From DASWUZ01 sp036401375 (GTDB taxonomy: Bacteria; Acidobacteriota; Terriglobia; Terriglobales; Acidobacteriaceae), in NCBI GenBank assembly GCA_036401375.1, contig DASWVB010000030.1, forward strand, positions 1 through 64,000: a stretch of 64,000 bases of DNA. The letters run 5' to 3'. Positions 1 through 7,096 of the stretch are shown here, one piece after another. Below the pieces are notes generated by a model. The model was not told where the DNA came from. It saw nothing but the letters and a program-made list of their open reading frames with translations, and searched no databases. Made by a program: the position numbers and the translations under genes. The number at the start of each line of letters is the position of its first letter. The stretch's first letter is position 1.

Positions 1-389
1 GGCAGGGGCAGGACGACGAGGACGGGGCGATACTCCACCTGCTGCCAATGCGTCGGATCGCGAGCGTTGATGAGGTAGGCGTAGCCGCCGGCCACGGCGC
101 AGAGCCAGTCAGGGTCTGGACAGCTCCATACGCCGGTTGGAACGGACGGGTCGTCGAAGCCGAGTGCGCAGGTGGCGAGGAATGGGCGGGTGCCGGAGGC
201 GGTTTTACTGAGGTCTGGCCGGGCGTCTACAGCTTCGGGGCGGACCAGCACTTCGAGGGCGCCGCGTTCGACCTCCTCCACCTGCTCGGGATAGACGAAG
301 TGGCGGGCCGGGAGGATGAGCGGCCGCGCGGGCAGCACCTCGGCTGACCAATGGTGGGGAAAGCTCAGGTTGACCAGCGGCTGGGGCAC
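1..389 (-). CDS. Hypothetical protein, C-terminus cut by the window edge
   Basis: An open frame on the minus strand starts at a GTG (389) and is still open at base 1, giving 129 codons. An in-frame TAG lies three codons upstream of the GTG, and a GAAAGG motif sits at a usable ribosome-binding distance, so the start is well bounded. The translation begins VPQPLVNLSFPHHW and contains a Cys/Trp-rich stretch (GVWSCPDPDWLCAV). I see no signal peptide or membrane segment in the visible part and do not recognise the family. It follows gltX on the same strand after about 73 bp and could be co-transcribed with it. Codon use looks native and the opposite frame is less plausible. Confidence 0.6.
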   Translation of the reverse strand, partial: MPQPLVNLSFPHHWSAEVLPARPLILPARHFVYPEQVEEVERGALEVLVRPEAVDARPDLSKTASGTRPFLATCALGFDDPSVPTGVWSCPDPDWLCAVAGGYAYLINARDPTHWQQVEYRPVLVVLPL

Positions 390-462
390 GGAAGTCTACC
401 TTTCAAGACTGGAACGGCGGGAGTGATGAGCGATCCATGTGAGAGTGAGGCTAGAGTGGCCG

Positions 463-2082
463 TCAGCTGGCGAGGAAGGCACGCAGCCGCTCCCTCACGC
501 CGGGAATGTGAGCCGGCAGCGGCAGCCTGCTGCCCTCCTCGATCAGCGGGATGAGCTTGTCAAACTCCGGCCCCGAGTGTGAGCCGGTGAGAGCGATTCT
601 TACGGGGTGAAAGAGCTCTTTGCCCTTTGCTCCGGTGGCGGCCTTGATCTCGTTCATCCATGACTTGAAGCGCTCGGCCGAGATCGGCTCCGCGGCAGAG
701 GGCCCGGCGTCTGCCGACGCATCAGCATGGAGAGCCCGGTCTGCGAACGCCTCGAGAACCTGCTGTGCTGTGCCGGTGGACAGGAGGGCGGCGTTTTCGG
801 CGTCTCCGCGAATCTCTTCCGGTGAGTAATGGAAGACGAACCGCGACCTGGCAGGGAGCTGCTGCAGCGTGTCGACAGAGGGCAGCAGCAGGGCCAGCAG
901 ACTGCTGAACCAGGCAGTGATCGCGGGGTCGGCCTGTGCCAGCGGCGGCAAGAGATGCTCATTGGCGAAGCAGGGCCAGGCGAGATCCCTCACCCGCGTT
1001 GCGCCGGCGATCTTGAGGTAGTGCCGGTTGAGCCAGTAGAGCTTGTCAAAGTCGAAGATGGCCGGGCTCGCGGTGACGCGTTCGAGGCGGAAGGCCTTGA
1101 TCAGTTCGCCGGGCGTGAAGGTCTCGGTGCGGCCGTCCTCGGCGCCCCAGCCCAGCAGCGCGAGGTAGTTCACCAGCGCCTCGGGGAGCACGCCCATCTC
1201 GCGAAAGCTGGCGATCGAGGTCGCCCCGTGGCGCTTTGACAGGCGTTCGCGGTCGCTGCCGAGGATGGTCGAGAGGTGCGCGAACTGGGGCACCGGCCAG
1301 CCAAAGGCCTGGTAGACGGCGACCTGCTTCGGTGTGTTCGAGATGTGGTCGTCGCCGCGGATGACGTGCGTGATCTTCATCAGCGCATCGTCGATGGCGA
1401 CGACATAGTTATAGACGGGGACGCCGGCCGAGGCGCTGCTGGCGCTCCTCACCAGCACGGGGTCGCTGACGTCGCCGGCGGCAAACTCGACGTCGCCGCG
1501 CACCAGATCATGGAAGCGGAGGGGGTGGTCGGGGATCAGCAGGCGCACGGCGAAATGCTCCCCCTGCGCGGCGCGGGCGGCACTCTCGGCGGACGGAATG
1601 GCGAGGCAGCGGCGCGAATAGACGAGTGGACGATGCTCCGCGGCGGCGAGCTTGCGCTCGCGATCGAGCTCCTCCGGCGTGCAGAAGCAGCGATAGGCCT
1701 TGCCCTCGTCGAGCAGGCGCGCGGTGTGGGCGCTGTAGATGGCGAGCCGCTCGGACTGGCGGTAGGGTCCGTAGGGTCCGCCTGCGGGCGGAGGAACTGG
1801 GTCGGCTTCCCCTGTTTCGCCATCGCCCTGGTGGCTGGACTCGGGGCCCTCATCCCACGCGAGCCCCATCCAGAGCAGGTCGTCCATCAACTGAGTCTCG
1901 TGGCGCGCCTCGCTGCGGTCGAGGTCTGTGTCTTCGATGCGCAGGATGAAGTCGCCCTCGGCGCCCATGGCCCGCTGGTGGTGCGCGAAGAGCCAGTTGT
2001 AGAGCGCAGTGCGGGCGTTGCCGACATGCAGCATTCCCGTCGGCGAGGGAGCAAAGCGCACCCGCGTCCTTATTGTTTCCAT
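463..2082 (-). CDS. gltX: Glutamyl-tRNA synthetase
   Basis: This is a class I aminoacyl-tRNA synthetase that charges tRNA(Glu) with glutamate in the cytoplasm. The Rossmann signature RFAPSPTGMLHVGNART places the HIGH-type motif (HVGN) at residues 19-22. The KMSKS-type loop is RLSKR at residues 280-284. A zinc site of the bacterial type is visible as C132-x-C134 and Y155-x3-C159. At 539 residues it is longer than the usual 470-500. Part of the excess is a Gly/Pro-rich insertion at about residues 82-100, just before the conserved GPYRQSER. Whether it discriminates against tRNA(Gln) cannot be judged from this window because gatCAB or glnS is not here. The ATG start at 2082 is the only good candidate. 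Confidence 0.96.
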   Translation of the reverse strand: METIRTRVRFAPSPTGMLHVGNARTALYNWLFAHHQRAMGAEGDFILRIEDTDLDRSEARHETQLMDDLLWMGLAWDEGPESSHQGDGETGEADPVPPPAGGPYGPYRQSERLAIYSAHTARLLDEGKAYRCFCTPEELDRERKLAAAEHRPLVYSRRCLAIPSAESAARAAQGEHFAVRLLIPDHPLRFHDLVRGDVEFAAGDVSDPVLVRSASSASAGVPVYNYVVAIDDALMKITHVIRGDDHISNTPKQVAVYQAFGWPVPQFAHLSTILGSDRERLSKRHGATSIASFREMGVLPEALVNYLALLGWGAEDGRTETFTPGELIKAFRLERVTASPAIFDFDKLYWLNRHYLKIAGATRVRDLAWPCFANEHLLPPLAQADPAITAWFSSLLALLLPSVDTLQQLPARSRFVFHYSPEEIRGDAENAALLSTGTAQQVLEAFADRALHADASADAGPSAAEPISAERFKSWMNEIKAATGAKGKELFHPVRIALTGSHSGPEFDKLIPLIEEGSRLPLPAHIPGVRERLRAFLAS

Positions 2083-2146
2083 GGCTCTCTGATGGTATCA
2101 AGGAGAGCAGTCGAGGGCGGTCACTGGAGCGCCGTCGGGGAGCGAA

Positions 2147-2162
2147 GCCAAGGAGCCTTGGC
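2147..2162 (-). other. Short perfect hairpin between antitoxin and gltX
   Basis: GCCAAGG and CCTTGGC form a 7-bp perfect inverted repeat with a 2-nt spacer, just beyond the antitoxin stop codon on the minus strand. No U-run follows, so it is not a canonical intrinsic terminator. It could still be a weak 3' stem for the toxin-antitoxin transcript. Confidence 0.4.
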
Positions 2163-2170
2163 ATAGAACA

Positions 2171-2497
2171 TCAGGCGCGCGTGGGCGTGGTCTTGAGAGA
2201 GAGACTCACTCCTTCAGTCTTCGCCAACTCGGCAATGACGCCGAACATGTTCAGAGACGACGGATTCCCTTTCGGCCCGAACATGCGCATCAAGCTTTTC
2301 TTTGGGATATGGGTCTGCTCGGCCAGACCGTGAAATCCAACTGTGGCGTTGATGTAATTACGAATGATCTTCTGTCCAGTTCTCACGTCTCCGGAGAGCA
2401 TCAGCTCGACGGACTCTTGCAGAAGCCCACGGCGGAAAGCCGCGTCAGTCTGCGCGCGTTCGCGGATTGTCTCGCGGAAATCTACCGTCAGTGGCAT
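2171..2497 (-). CDS. Antitoxin of a HigA-like (COG3636-type) addiction module
   Basis: The 108-residue protein matches in layout the DNA-binding antidote proteins encoded directly after a RelE/HigB-like toxin. It has an N-terminal helical part (DFRETIRERA...), a central stretch giving NYINATVGFHGLAEQTHIPKKSLMR that reads as an HTH of the Cro/C1 type, and a C-terminal segment FGVIAELAKTEG that closes the DNA-binding domain. The ATG at 2497 has an AAGGAG motif at ideal spacing, much stronger than the signal for the toxin, which fits the need for antitoxin excess. It lies 11 bp downstream of the toxin. It should neutralise the toxin and repress the shared promoter. The family assignment comes from sequence pattern and gene order. 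Confidence 0.82.
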   Translation of the reverse strand: MPLTVDFRETIRERAQTDAAFRRGLLQESVELMLSGDVRTGQKIIRNYINATVGFHGLAEQTHIPKKSLMRMFGPKGNPSSLNMFGVIAELAKTEGVSLSLKTTPTRA

Positions 2498-2508
2498 GTC
2501 GCTGCTCC

Positions 2509-2829
2509 TTACCGTTTGCGTTTCTTGTAGTCAGCCCAGAAGCGTTTGGCGGCCTGGATGTCGGCTTGCTGTCGCTTCTTCGTTCCCCCGCACAACAGGA
2601 TGACGAGGGTCTGCCCATCCATCCCAAAATAGATCCGGTAGCCTGGCCCAAAGTCGATCTTGTATTCACTTACGCCCGAGCCGACCGCTTTTGCAATCGA
2701 GAGATTGCCGTCTTCCATCCGTTCAAGGGCAGTTGTGACTTTGACAGCCGCCGCAGTATTCAGAGCCTTGAACCACCTGCGGTAAGGGCTTTTTCCGTCT
2801 TCTGTCGCATAGACCCGTATCTCGAACAC
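2509..2829 (-). CDS. RelE/ParE-superfamily toxin (HigB-like, COG3657-type)
   Basis: From the GTG at 2829 the protein is 106 residues and begins VFEIRVYATEDGKSPYRRW, the usual opening of this killer-protein family. The signature GSGVSEYKIDFGPGYRIYFG and the tail CGGTKKRQQADI are characteristic. The basic and aromatic residues (KIDFGPGYRIYF) are where RelE-like mRNA interferases bind RNA. An in-frame TTG at 2844 would add five residues, but it falls in the proposed -10 region, so GTG is preferred. No Shine-Dalgarno is visible and the start is 5 nt after the -10 element, suggesting a leaderless message. It is encoded before its antitoxin, the HigBA-like order. The likely action is ribosome-dependent mRNA cleavage, by inference. 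Confidence 0.83.
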   Translation of the reverse strand: MFEIRVYATEDGKSPYRRWFKALNTAAAVKVTTALERMEDGNLSIAKAVGSGVSEYKIDFGPGYRIYFGMDGQTLVILLCGGTKKRQQADIQAAKRFWADYKKRKR

Positions 2830-2834
2830 AGAGA

Positions 2835-2863
2835 ATGGTAACAAATAGGTTACCGATAGTCAA
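2835..2863 (-). promoter_or_regulatory. Toxin-antitoxin promoter with overlapping operator
   Basis: On the minus strand TTGACT (2858-2863) and TACCAT (2835-2840) are separated by exactly 17 bp. A perfect inverted repeat, GGTAAC-N6-GTTACC (2837-2854), covers the -10 and most of the spacer. It is placed where an antitoxin repressor would block RNA polymerase. The expected transcription start coincides with the toxin GTG. Confidence 0.65.
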
Positions 2864-2972
2864 GAGGGTACAGATATATGGAACCAAGAAGAAGAAGCTT
2901 GCTGCCCGGTTTCAGCGATTGTCCCGCCGAGGACCGCTGCGCGACCCCTGGAACCCCGCCGAATCGCTAGTT

Positions 2973-3262
2973 CAAACCGATGCGCGTGCTCCGAAGGGGC
3001 TAGCGCCGATTGCAATCGGGCTGGGGCCGACGCTGATCAACCTGAACAGCGTCACGAACACGTCTTTAAATCCGGCGCGCAGCACGGGGGGGGGGGCGCT
3101 CTCTTCTGCGGAGAATGGGCGCTCAGCCAGCTGTGGGCGTTCTGGGTTGCTCCCATGATTGGAGCGGCGCTCGCCGGGCTGGTCTATAACGTGCTCGCCG
3201 AGGCGCCGGTACTGCCGGTGCCGCTGGCGGAAGCCAAGGTCAGCGAGGCTGTGGAGGCGTAA
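2973..3262 (+). pseudogene. aqpZ: Aquaporin Z/GlpF-family remnant, truncated and frameshifted
   Basis: Only the C-terminal part of an aquaporin is left. In one frame the sequence gives TDARAPKGLAPIAIGLGPTLINL and then VTNTSLNPARSTG, the second NPA box of the water-channel family. A run of eleven G bases (3086-3096) then shifts the frame. In the next frame the protein resumes as ALFCGEWALSQLWAFWVAP, then MIGAALAGLVYNVLAE, and ends at a TAA at 3260-3262. About three residues before VTNTS also appear deleted relative to typical aquaporins. The first NPA half-repeat and the start codon are missing, so no channel can be made. The G-tract alone could be a sequencing error, but the missing N-terminal half is not explained that way. 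It lies directly upstream of the toxin gene, pointing away from it. Confidence 0.82.
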
Positions 3263-3372
3263 AAAGGAAGGCGGGCCCACGGCGATTCACCTCGCGGCCC
3301 GGCTTCAATGGAAATGGGGCGCGGCCTGCGAAAGCTGCCGCGCCCCATGCATCAGGTTCCGGCTGGCAAGCG

Positions 3373-4449
3373 CTACTTGCCGACGACCATGATCGAGAAG
3401 GAGCCGGGGACCATCGGTCCGCGACGCGGCCAGCGCCCCTGGGGGGTGGGTGGCGGAGGCGGCGGCGGCCCAAACTCCGCGGTGACCAGCAGCAGGTTTC
3501 CTGTCTTCGAGTCGAGGGTGATGGTCTTGGCTACTGGAGCCGTTTTCACCGTCTGCTCGACGACGAAGCTGGTTGGACTGTTCTCCTTGATGACGGTGAG
3601 GGTGCCGTCGCCCTGCGAGCTGAAGGTCTCCATGGTCGCCGGGTTGAAGACCGCGCCGTCGCAGCCGGTGCCGATGGGCAGGGTGTCGAGGATGGCGCCG
3701 TCGCTGGCCTTGAGAACTACCATCACGCTGGGCTCGCGGCAGGCGGCGAAGAGGATGCCGTTGGCGACGTCAAATGCCAGTCCGGCGCAGCCGTTTGCCT
3801 TGCCCTGCAGATCGATGTGCCTGGTCACTGTCATGGTTGCGGCGTCGACTACGGCGATGTTTCCCTTGTCTTCGATATCGACGTAGATGTGCCCCTTGCC
3901 ATCGGTGACGGCCTGCTCGGGCGCTCCGCCAAGGTCGATGGTGCCGGCGACGGAGCCGTCTGCAGCATTGATCACGGTGGCGTTGGGCGCTCCATGGCTG
4001 AGGACGTAGACGCGCCCGTTGAACGGGTCGCCGAGGATGCCGTCAGGGCCGCCCTGGACGTCTATGGTCTTGATGGTCGCGAGGGTGTTCGAGTCCCACA
4101 TTACGACCGGCTTGCTGGTGGCGAAGGCGTGGTGGCTGGACGGGTCGACGGCCACTCCATGGCCGCTCGCGTTGGGGATGTCACCGGCGGGGGCCAGGGT
4201 GTCGAGGTCGAAGATGGTGATGTGGCCTGCGGGCCCGAGTCGCGGTATGTAAAGCTTGCGTCCGGCGGTGTCGGCGTAGACGTAATCGAAGCCGCCCTCG
4301 CCACCCACTTTGACCGTCTTCAAAACCTTGTACGGGCCGGGAGTACCCATCGCTGCGGTGGTCGCCGGCGGCATGGAGGTGGTGGCGGGTTGCTGCGCCT
4401 GTGCTGCAAACGGCAGCAGGGCTACTGATAAGAGCAGGGTAGTACGCAT
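3373..4449 (-). CDS. YncE-like (YVTN) beta-propeller protein, exported
   Basis: The 358-residue protein starts with a clear signal peptide (MRTTLLLSVALLPFAAQAQ). It continues with repeated propeller blades such as GGEGGFDYVYADTAGRKLYIP, VDPSSHHAFATSKP and DGKGHIYVDIEDKGNIAVVD, typical of the YVTN/YncE fold. It should sit in the periplasm or outside the cell. The family has no single agreed biochemical function, so none is assigned. The start ATG at 4449 is preceded by AGAGGAGA at good spacing. The C-terminus has a proline run (FGPPPPPPPT) followed by a basic patch, which is unusual for the family and may be a linker or contact segment. It is probably a single-gene unit. Confidence 0.82.
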   Translation of the reverse strand: MRTTLLLSVALLPFAAQAQQPATTSMPPATTAAMGTPGPYKVLKTVKVGGEGGFDYVYADTAGRKLYIPRLGPAGHITIFDLDTLAPAGDIPNASGHGVAVDPSSHHAFATSKPVVMWDSNTLATIKTIDVQGGPDGILGDPFNGRVYVLSHGAPNATVINAADGSVAGTIDLGGAPEQAVTDGKGHIYVDIEDKGNIAVVDAATMTVTRHIDLQGKANGCAGLAFDVANGILFAACREPSVMVVLKASDGAILDTLPIGTGCDGAVFNPATMETFSSQGDGTLTVIKENSPTSFVVEQTVKTAPVAKTITLDSKTGNLLLVTAEFGPPPPPPPTPQGRWPRRGPMVPGSFSIMVVGK

Positions 4450-4531
4450 GGGTTCTCCTCTGGATGTGCTGCGCTGAATGCCGTGTAGGTCGTCGCCCGA
4501 TCAAGACTACACGGGCGAGATGACAGCAGGC

Positions 4532-5665
4532 TTAAGACGTGAAGTGCTCCCAGCCCTTCGGCTGGAGCGGGACAAGCCGCCCGCGGTCACGCACCCGGAG
4601 CATGGGGACGCCTCTTCGACGAGGCTTCATCTCTCCTATGCGGTGGATCGCGACTCCAGCGATCTTTGCCGGGATGGCAGTGCCTGAGGATGCGGTGAAG
4701 AGGAGTTCGTAGTCCTCTCCGCCGTGCAGCGCGAGGTCGAGCGCCGAGGGCGTGATGCCGGCCGTCTCGGCGTGCCGGGCCAGCGGGTGGATCGGGATTG
4801 CGTCAAGTTCAGCTGAGAGGCGGGACTCTTCGCAGAGGTGGCCCAGGTCGGTGGAGAGGCCGTCGCTGAGGTCGATCGCCGCTGTCGCGAGCCGTAGTAG
4901 CGCGATCCCGGCGGCTACTCGTGGATGGGGGTAGAGGTGGGGGTGGTCCGGGGCGGTGCGGATGAGGCGTTGGAAGGCCTGCGGATCGTGCCTGAGCGCG
5001 AGCAGCTCTGCGGCTGAGCCGCCGAGGCCTCCGCGGTCCGCTGCTGCGGTGGCTGCCGGGTAGGTCGGTTTGCCTCGTGCTGCTCCCTGTGCAGTCGCCG
5101 GGCTGGCGGTGACGTAGAGGATGTCGCCGGCGCTCGCTCCCGATCGAAGCAGGGCGCGGCCCCGCTTCACGCCGCCGAGCAGCACCACATCGGCGTGGAC
5201 CAGGCCTTCGTTCCCCGGGCCGGAGGCGGCTGATTGTGCGGTGTCGCCTCCGATCAGGGTGACCCTGTGTTCGGCTGCCAGGGCCAGAAATCCGTCCAGG
5301 AAGCGGTCGACCCAGCTGCGCGTCTTACCGCTTGCGAGGGTAAGTTCGCGGGGCACAGCGAGCGAGAGCAGGGCCGCGACCGGCCTTGCGCCCATGGCGG
5401 CAAGGTCGCTCAATCCACGCGCCAGGCAGCGGTGGCCGACTGACTCGGGAGGGTGCCAGTCGCGGCGAAAGTGCACGTTCTCAAGGGTGAAGTCGGTGGT
5501 GATGGCGAGCTCTTCGCCGGCGCGGGGGCGAATGAGGGCGCAATCGTCCCCGATACCGAGGCGCACTTCGCTGGTCGAGCCGCGCCTCGTATCGCGGCCG
5601 GCGGCGCGCCGGCGTATGCTCTCGATCAGGGACCGTTCTCCGCCCGGTCTGCCGGTCTTCACCAT
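4532..5665 (-). CDS. thiL: Thiamine-monophosphate kinase
   Basis: ThiL phosphorylates thiamine monophosphate to the active cofactor thiamine diphosphate using ATP, in the cytoplasm. The AIR-synthase-like fold is shown by LGIGDDCALI near the N-terminus (Mg/ATP aspartates), CLARGLSDLAAMGARP, TLIGGDTAQS, AAIDLSDGLSTDLGH and LHGGEDYELLF. At 377 residues it is longer than the usual 310-340. The excess lies in Ala/Gly-rich loops around ARGKPTYPAATAAADRGG and at the basic N-terminus. The gene is alone on the minus strand and divergent from the M23 peptidase. I see no TPP riboswitch upstream. Confidence 0.95.
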   Translation of the reverse strand: MVKTGRPGGERSLIESIRRRAAGRDTRRGSTSEVRLGIGDDCALIRPRAGEELAITTDFTLENVHFRRDWHPPESVGHRCLARGLSDLAAMGARPVAALLSLAVPRELTLASGKTRSWVDRFLDGFLALAAEHRVTLIGGDTAQSAASGPGNEGLVHADVVLLGGVKRGRALLRSGASAGDILYVTASPATAQGAARGKPTYPAATAAADRGGLGGSAAELLALRHDPQAFQRLIRTAPDHPHLYPHPRVAAGIALLRLATAAIDLSDGLSTDLGHLCEESRLSAELDAIPIHPLARHAETAGITPSALDLALHGGEDYELLFTASSGTAIPAKIAGVAIHRIGEMKPRRRGVPMLRVRDRGRLVPLQPKGWEHFTS

Positions 5666-5956
5666 AGGGTTTAAGGCTATTTGGATCAGGCCACGAGGAT
5701 GAGGATAGCTGAGCGTTGAGCAAGAGTCCGGCTCCTGCAGATCCTCTGAGGTTGTAACAACGTGGGATGCGAATGAATTTCAGCAATCGCCATACGGCTA
5801 TCCTCGTTCCAGAGTTGGAGGATTTGACCCCCCTAAAGGCCTCTGTTAGGGTCATTTGAGACCAATCAACGACACGCTGGCGTGCCCCACGATGGGCCCG
5901 GCGATGCAAACAGCTCCAGGAGTTGGTTCCCCAATCCACGCTGGCAGGGATATACA

Positions 5957-6925
5957 TTGCGGAAACGTTTCTACATCATCTTTGTTTCACGTTCTGAAGA
6001 TGGACAGCTCAAGAAGATCCCGATCCCCCTCCACTACGCCTATGGCTTTGTCGCGGCTGCGGTGGTCGGGGCCTTCACGATCACGGGGATGGCGGGCTCC
6101 TACTCGCGGATGCTGTTGAAGACGTCGCACTTCAACGAGGTGCGTTCGCAGCGGGAGGCGATCCGCCGGGACTACGTGCAGATGGAGCATGTAGCGCACG
6201 AAAAGGATGTGCAGGCGGCGTCGCTTGGTTCGCTGGCGAGCGAGGTGAGCGCTCTGTATGGCTTGCGGCAAAACAAGCTGCTCACCGCCACCTCGCACAA
6301 GGCCGCTCTCGCAAGCGCTGTGCCGGCGCCGTCGAGTGAGGACGTGCCCTACCAGCAGAGCCAGGAGCAGCTCTCGGACCTGCTCAATACGGCGATGTCG
6401 GGCCGCCTGTCGCGGGCGCTCGAGGTCCGGCTCGGCTCCGATGCGGTGCTCCAGCCTGCAGATTTACTGAGCCTGGCTGATTCGCCGTCGCTCTGGCCGG
6501 TCGTCGGACCCGTGACCAGCTCCTTTGGCGAGCGTTCGGATCCGTTCAACGGCGAGGGCGCGTTCCACTCCGGCATCGACATCTCCTCGAGCTTCGGGGA
6601 GCCGGTGCACGCGGCGGCCGACGGCATCGTCGAGCTCGCCGCCATGACCAACGGCTACGGACGCGAGATCGTGATCAACCACGGGCACGGCATCCAGACC
6701 CTGTATGCGCACCTGTCGGGGTTTGCGATCGCCCCTGGAGAGCAGGTGACCCGCGGCGAGACGATCGGCTACGTGGGGCTGTCGGGGCGCAGTACAGGCC
6801 CGCATCTGCACTACGAGGTACGCATTCAGAACACCCCGGTCAATCCGCACAAGTATCTGCGAAGCACCATGCAGGAGATGGCGGTGAGCTCGCCCGGCTT
6901 GCGTCAGCTGGGCGGCGGCGAGTGA
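5957..6925 (+). CDS. M23 (LytM-type) peptidase with N-terminal membrane anchor
   Basis: I chose the TTG at 5957 because an AGGGA motif lies six bases upstream and the protein then opens with a basic patch (RKRFYIIFV) and a membrane helix (YAYGFVAAAVVGAFTITGMAG). An ATG at 5882 would add an implausible 25-residue leader. A coiled-coil-like region follows the helix. The C-terminal half is a LytM metallopeptidase with the zinc ligands in HSGIDISSSFG (about residue 205) and PHLHYEV (about residue 283). The likely role is cleavage of peptidoglycan cross-links, or activation of another hydrolase, at the periplasmic face of the inner membrane. It is divergent from thiL. Confidence 0.9.
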   Translation: MRKRFYIIFVSRSEDGQLKKIPIPLHYAYGFVAAAVVGAFTITGMAGSYSRMLLKTSHFNEVRSQREAIRRDYVQMEHVAHEKDVQAASLGSLASEVSALYGLRQNKLLTATSHKAALASAVPAPSSEDVPYQQSQEQLSDLLNTAMSGRLSRALEVRLGSDAVLQPADLLSLADSPSLWPVVGPVTSSFGERSDPFNGEGAFHSGIDISSSFGEPVHAAADGIVELAAMTNGYGREIVINHGHGIQTLYAHLSGFAIAPGEQVTRGETIGYVGLSGRSTGPHLHYEVRIQNTPVNPHKYLRSTMQEMAVSSPGLRQLGGGE

Positions 6926-6940
6926 AGCGCTGACTTACCC

Positions 6941-6988
6941 CGAGCGCTTTGCCGCAGCTCAGCTCGAGCGCTCTGCGGCAGCTGGGCT
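6941..6988 (+). repeat. Imperfect 24-bp tandem duplication after the M23 gene
   Basis: Two adjacent 24-bp copies match at 20 of 24 positions (6941-6964 and 6965-6988). Within them TGCCGCAG and CTGCGGCA can pair, so the element can also fold into a hairpin. No U-tract follows. Confidence 0.6.
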
Positions 6989-7096
6989 GATCAGCTTGAC
7001 CTGACCGCCTGATCGCAAGCCGGCGAACATGGCTCTCCACTTAACCGGCAATCACGGCTTTCTCCTTATCGTTTACGGATCTTGGCCTGCCGGCTG

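Noticed and set aside
1276..2166. Long open frame on the plus strand opposite gltX
   Set aside because: It is the antisense shadow of a well-supported synthetase in GC-rich DNA. The translation has no domain character.
3086..3096. G-tract as a phase-variation switch for a working aquaporin
   Set aside because: Even in the corrected frame the N-terminal half of the channel is missing, so switching could not restore function.
4532..5956. TPP riboswitch controlling thiL
   Set aside because: No THI-box-like core could be identified upstream of thiL on its strand.
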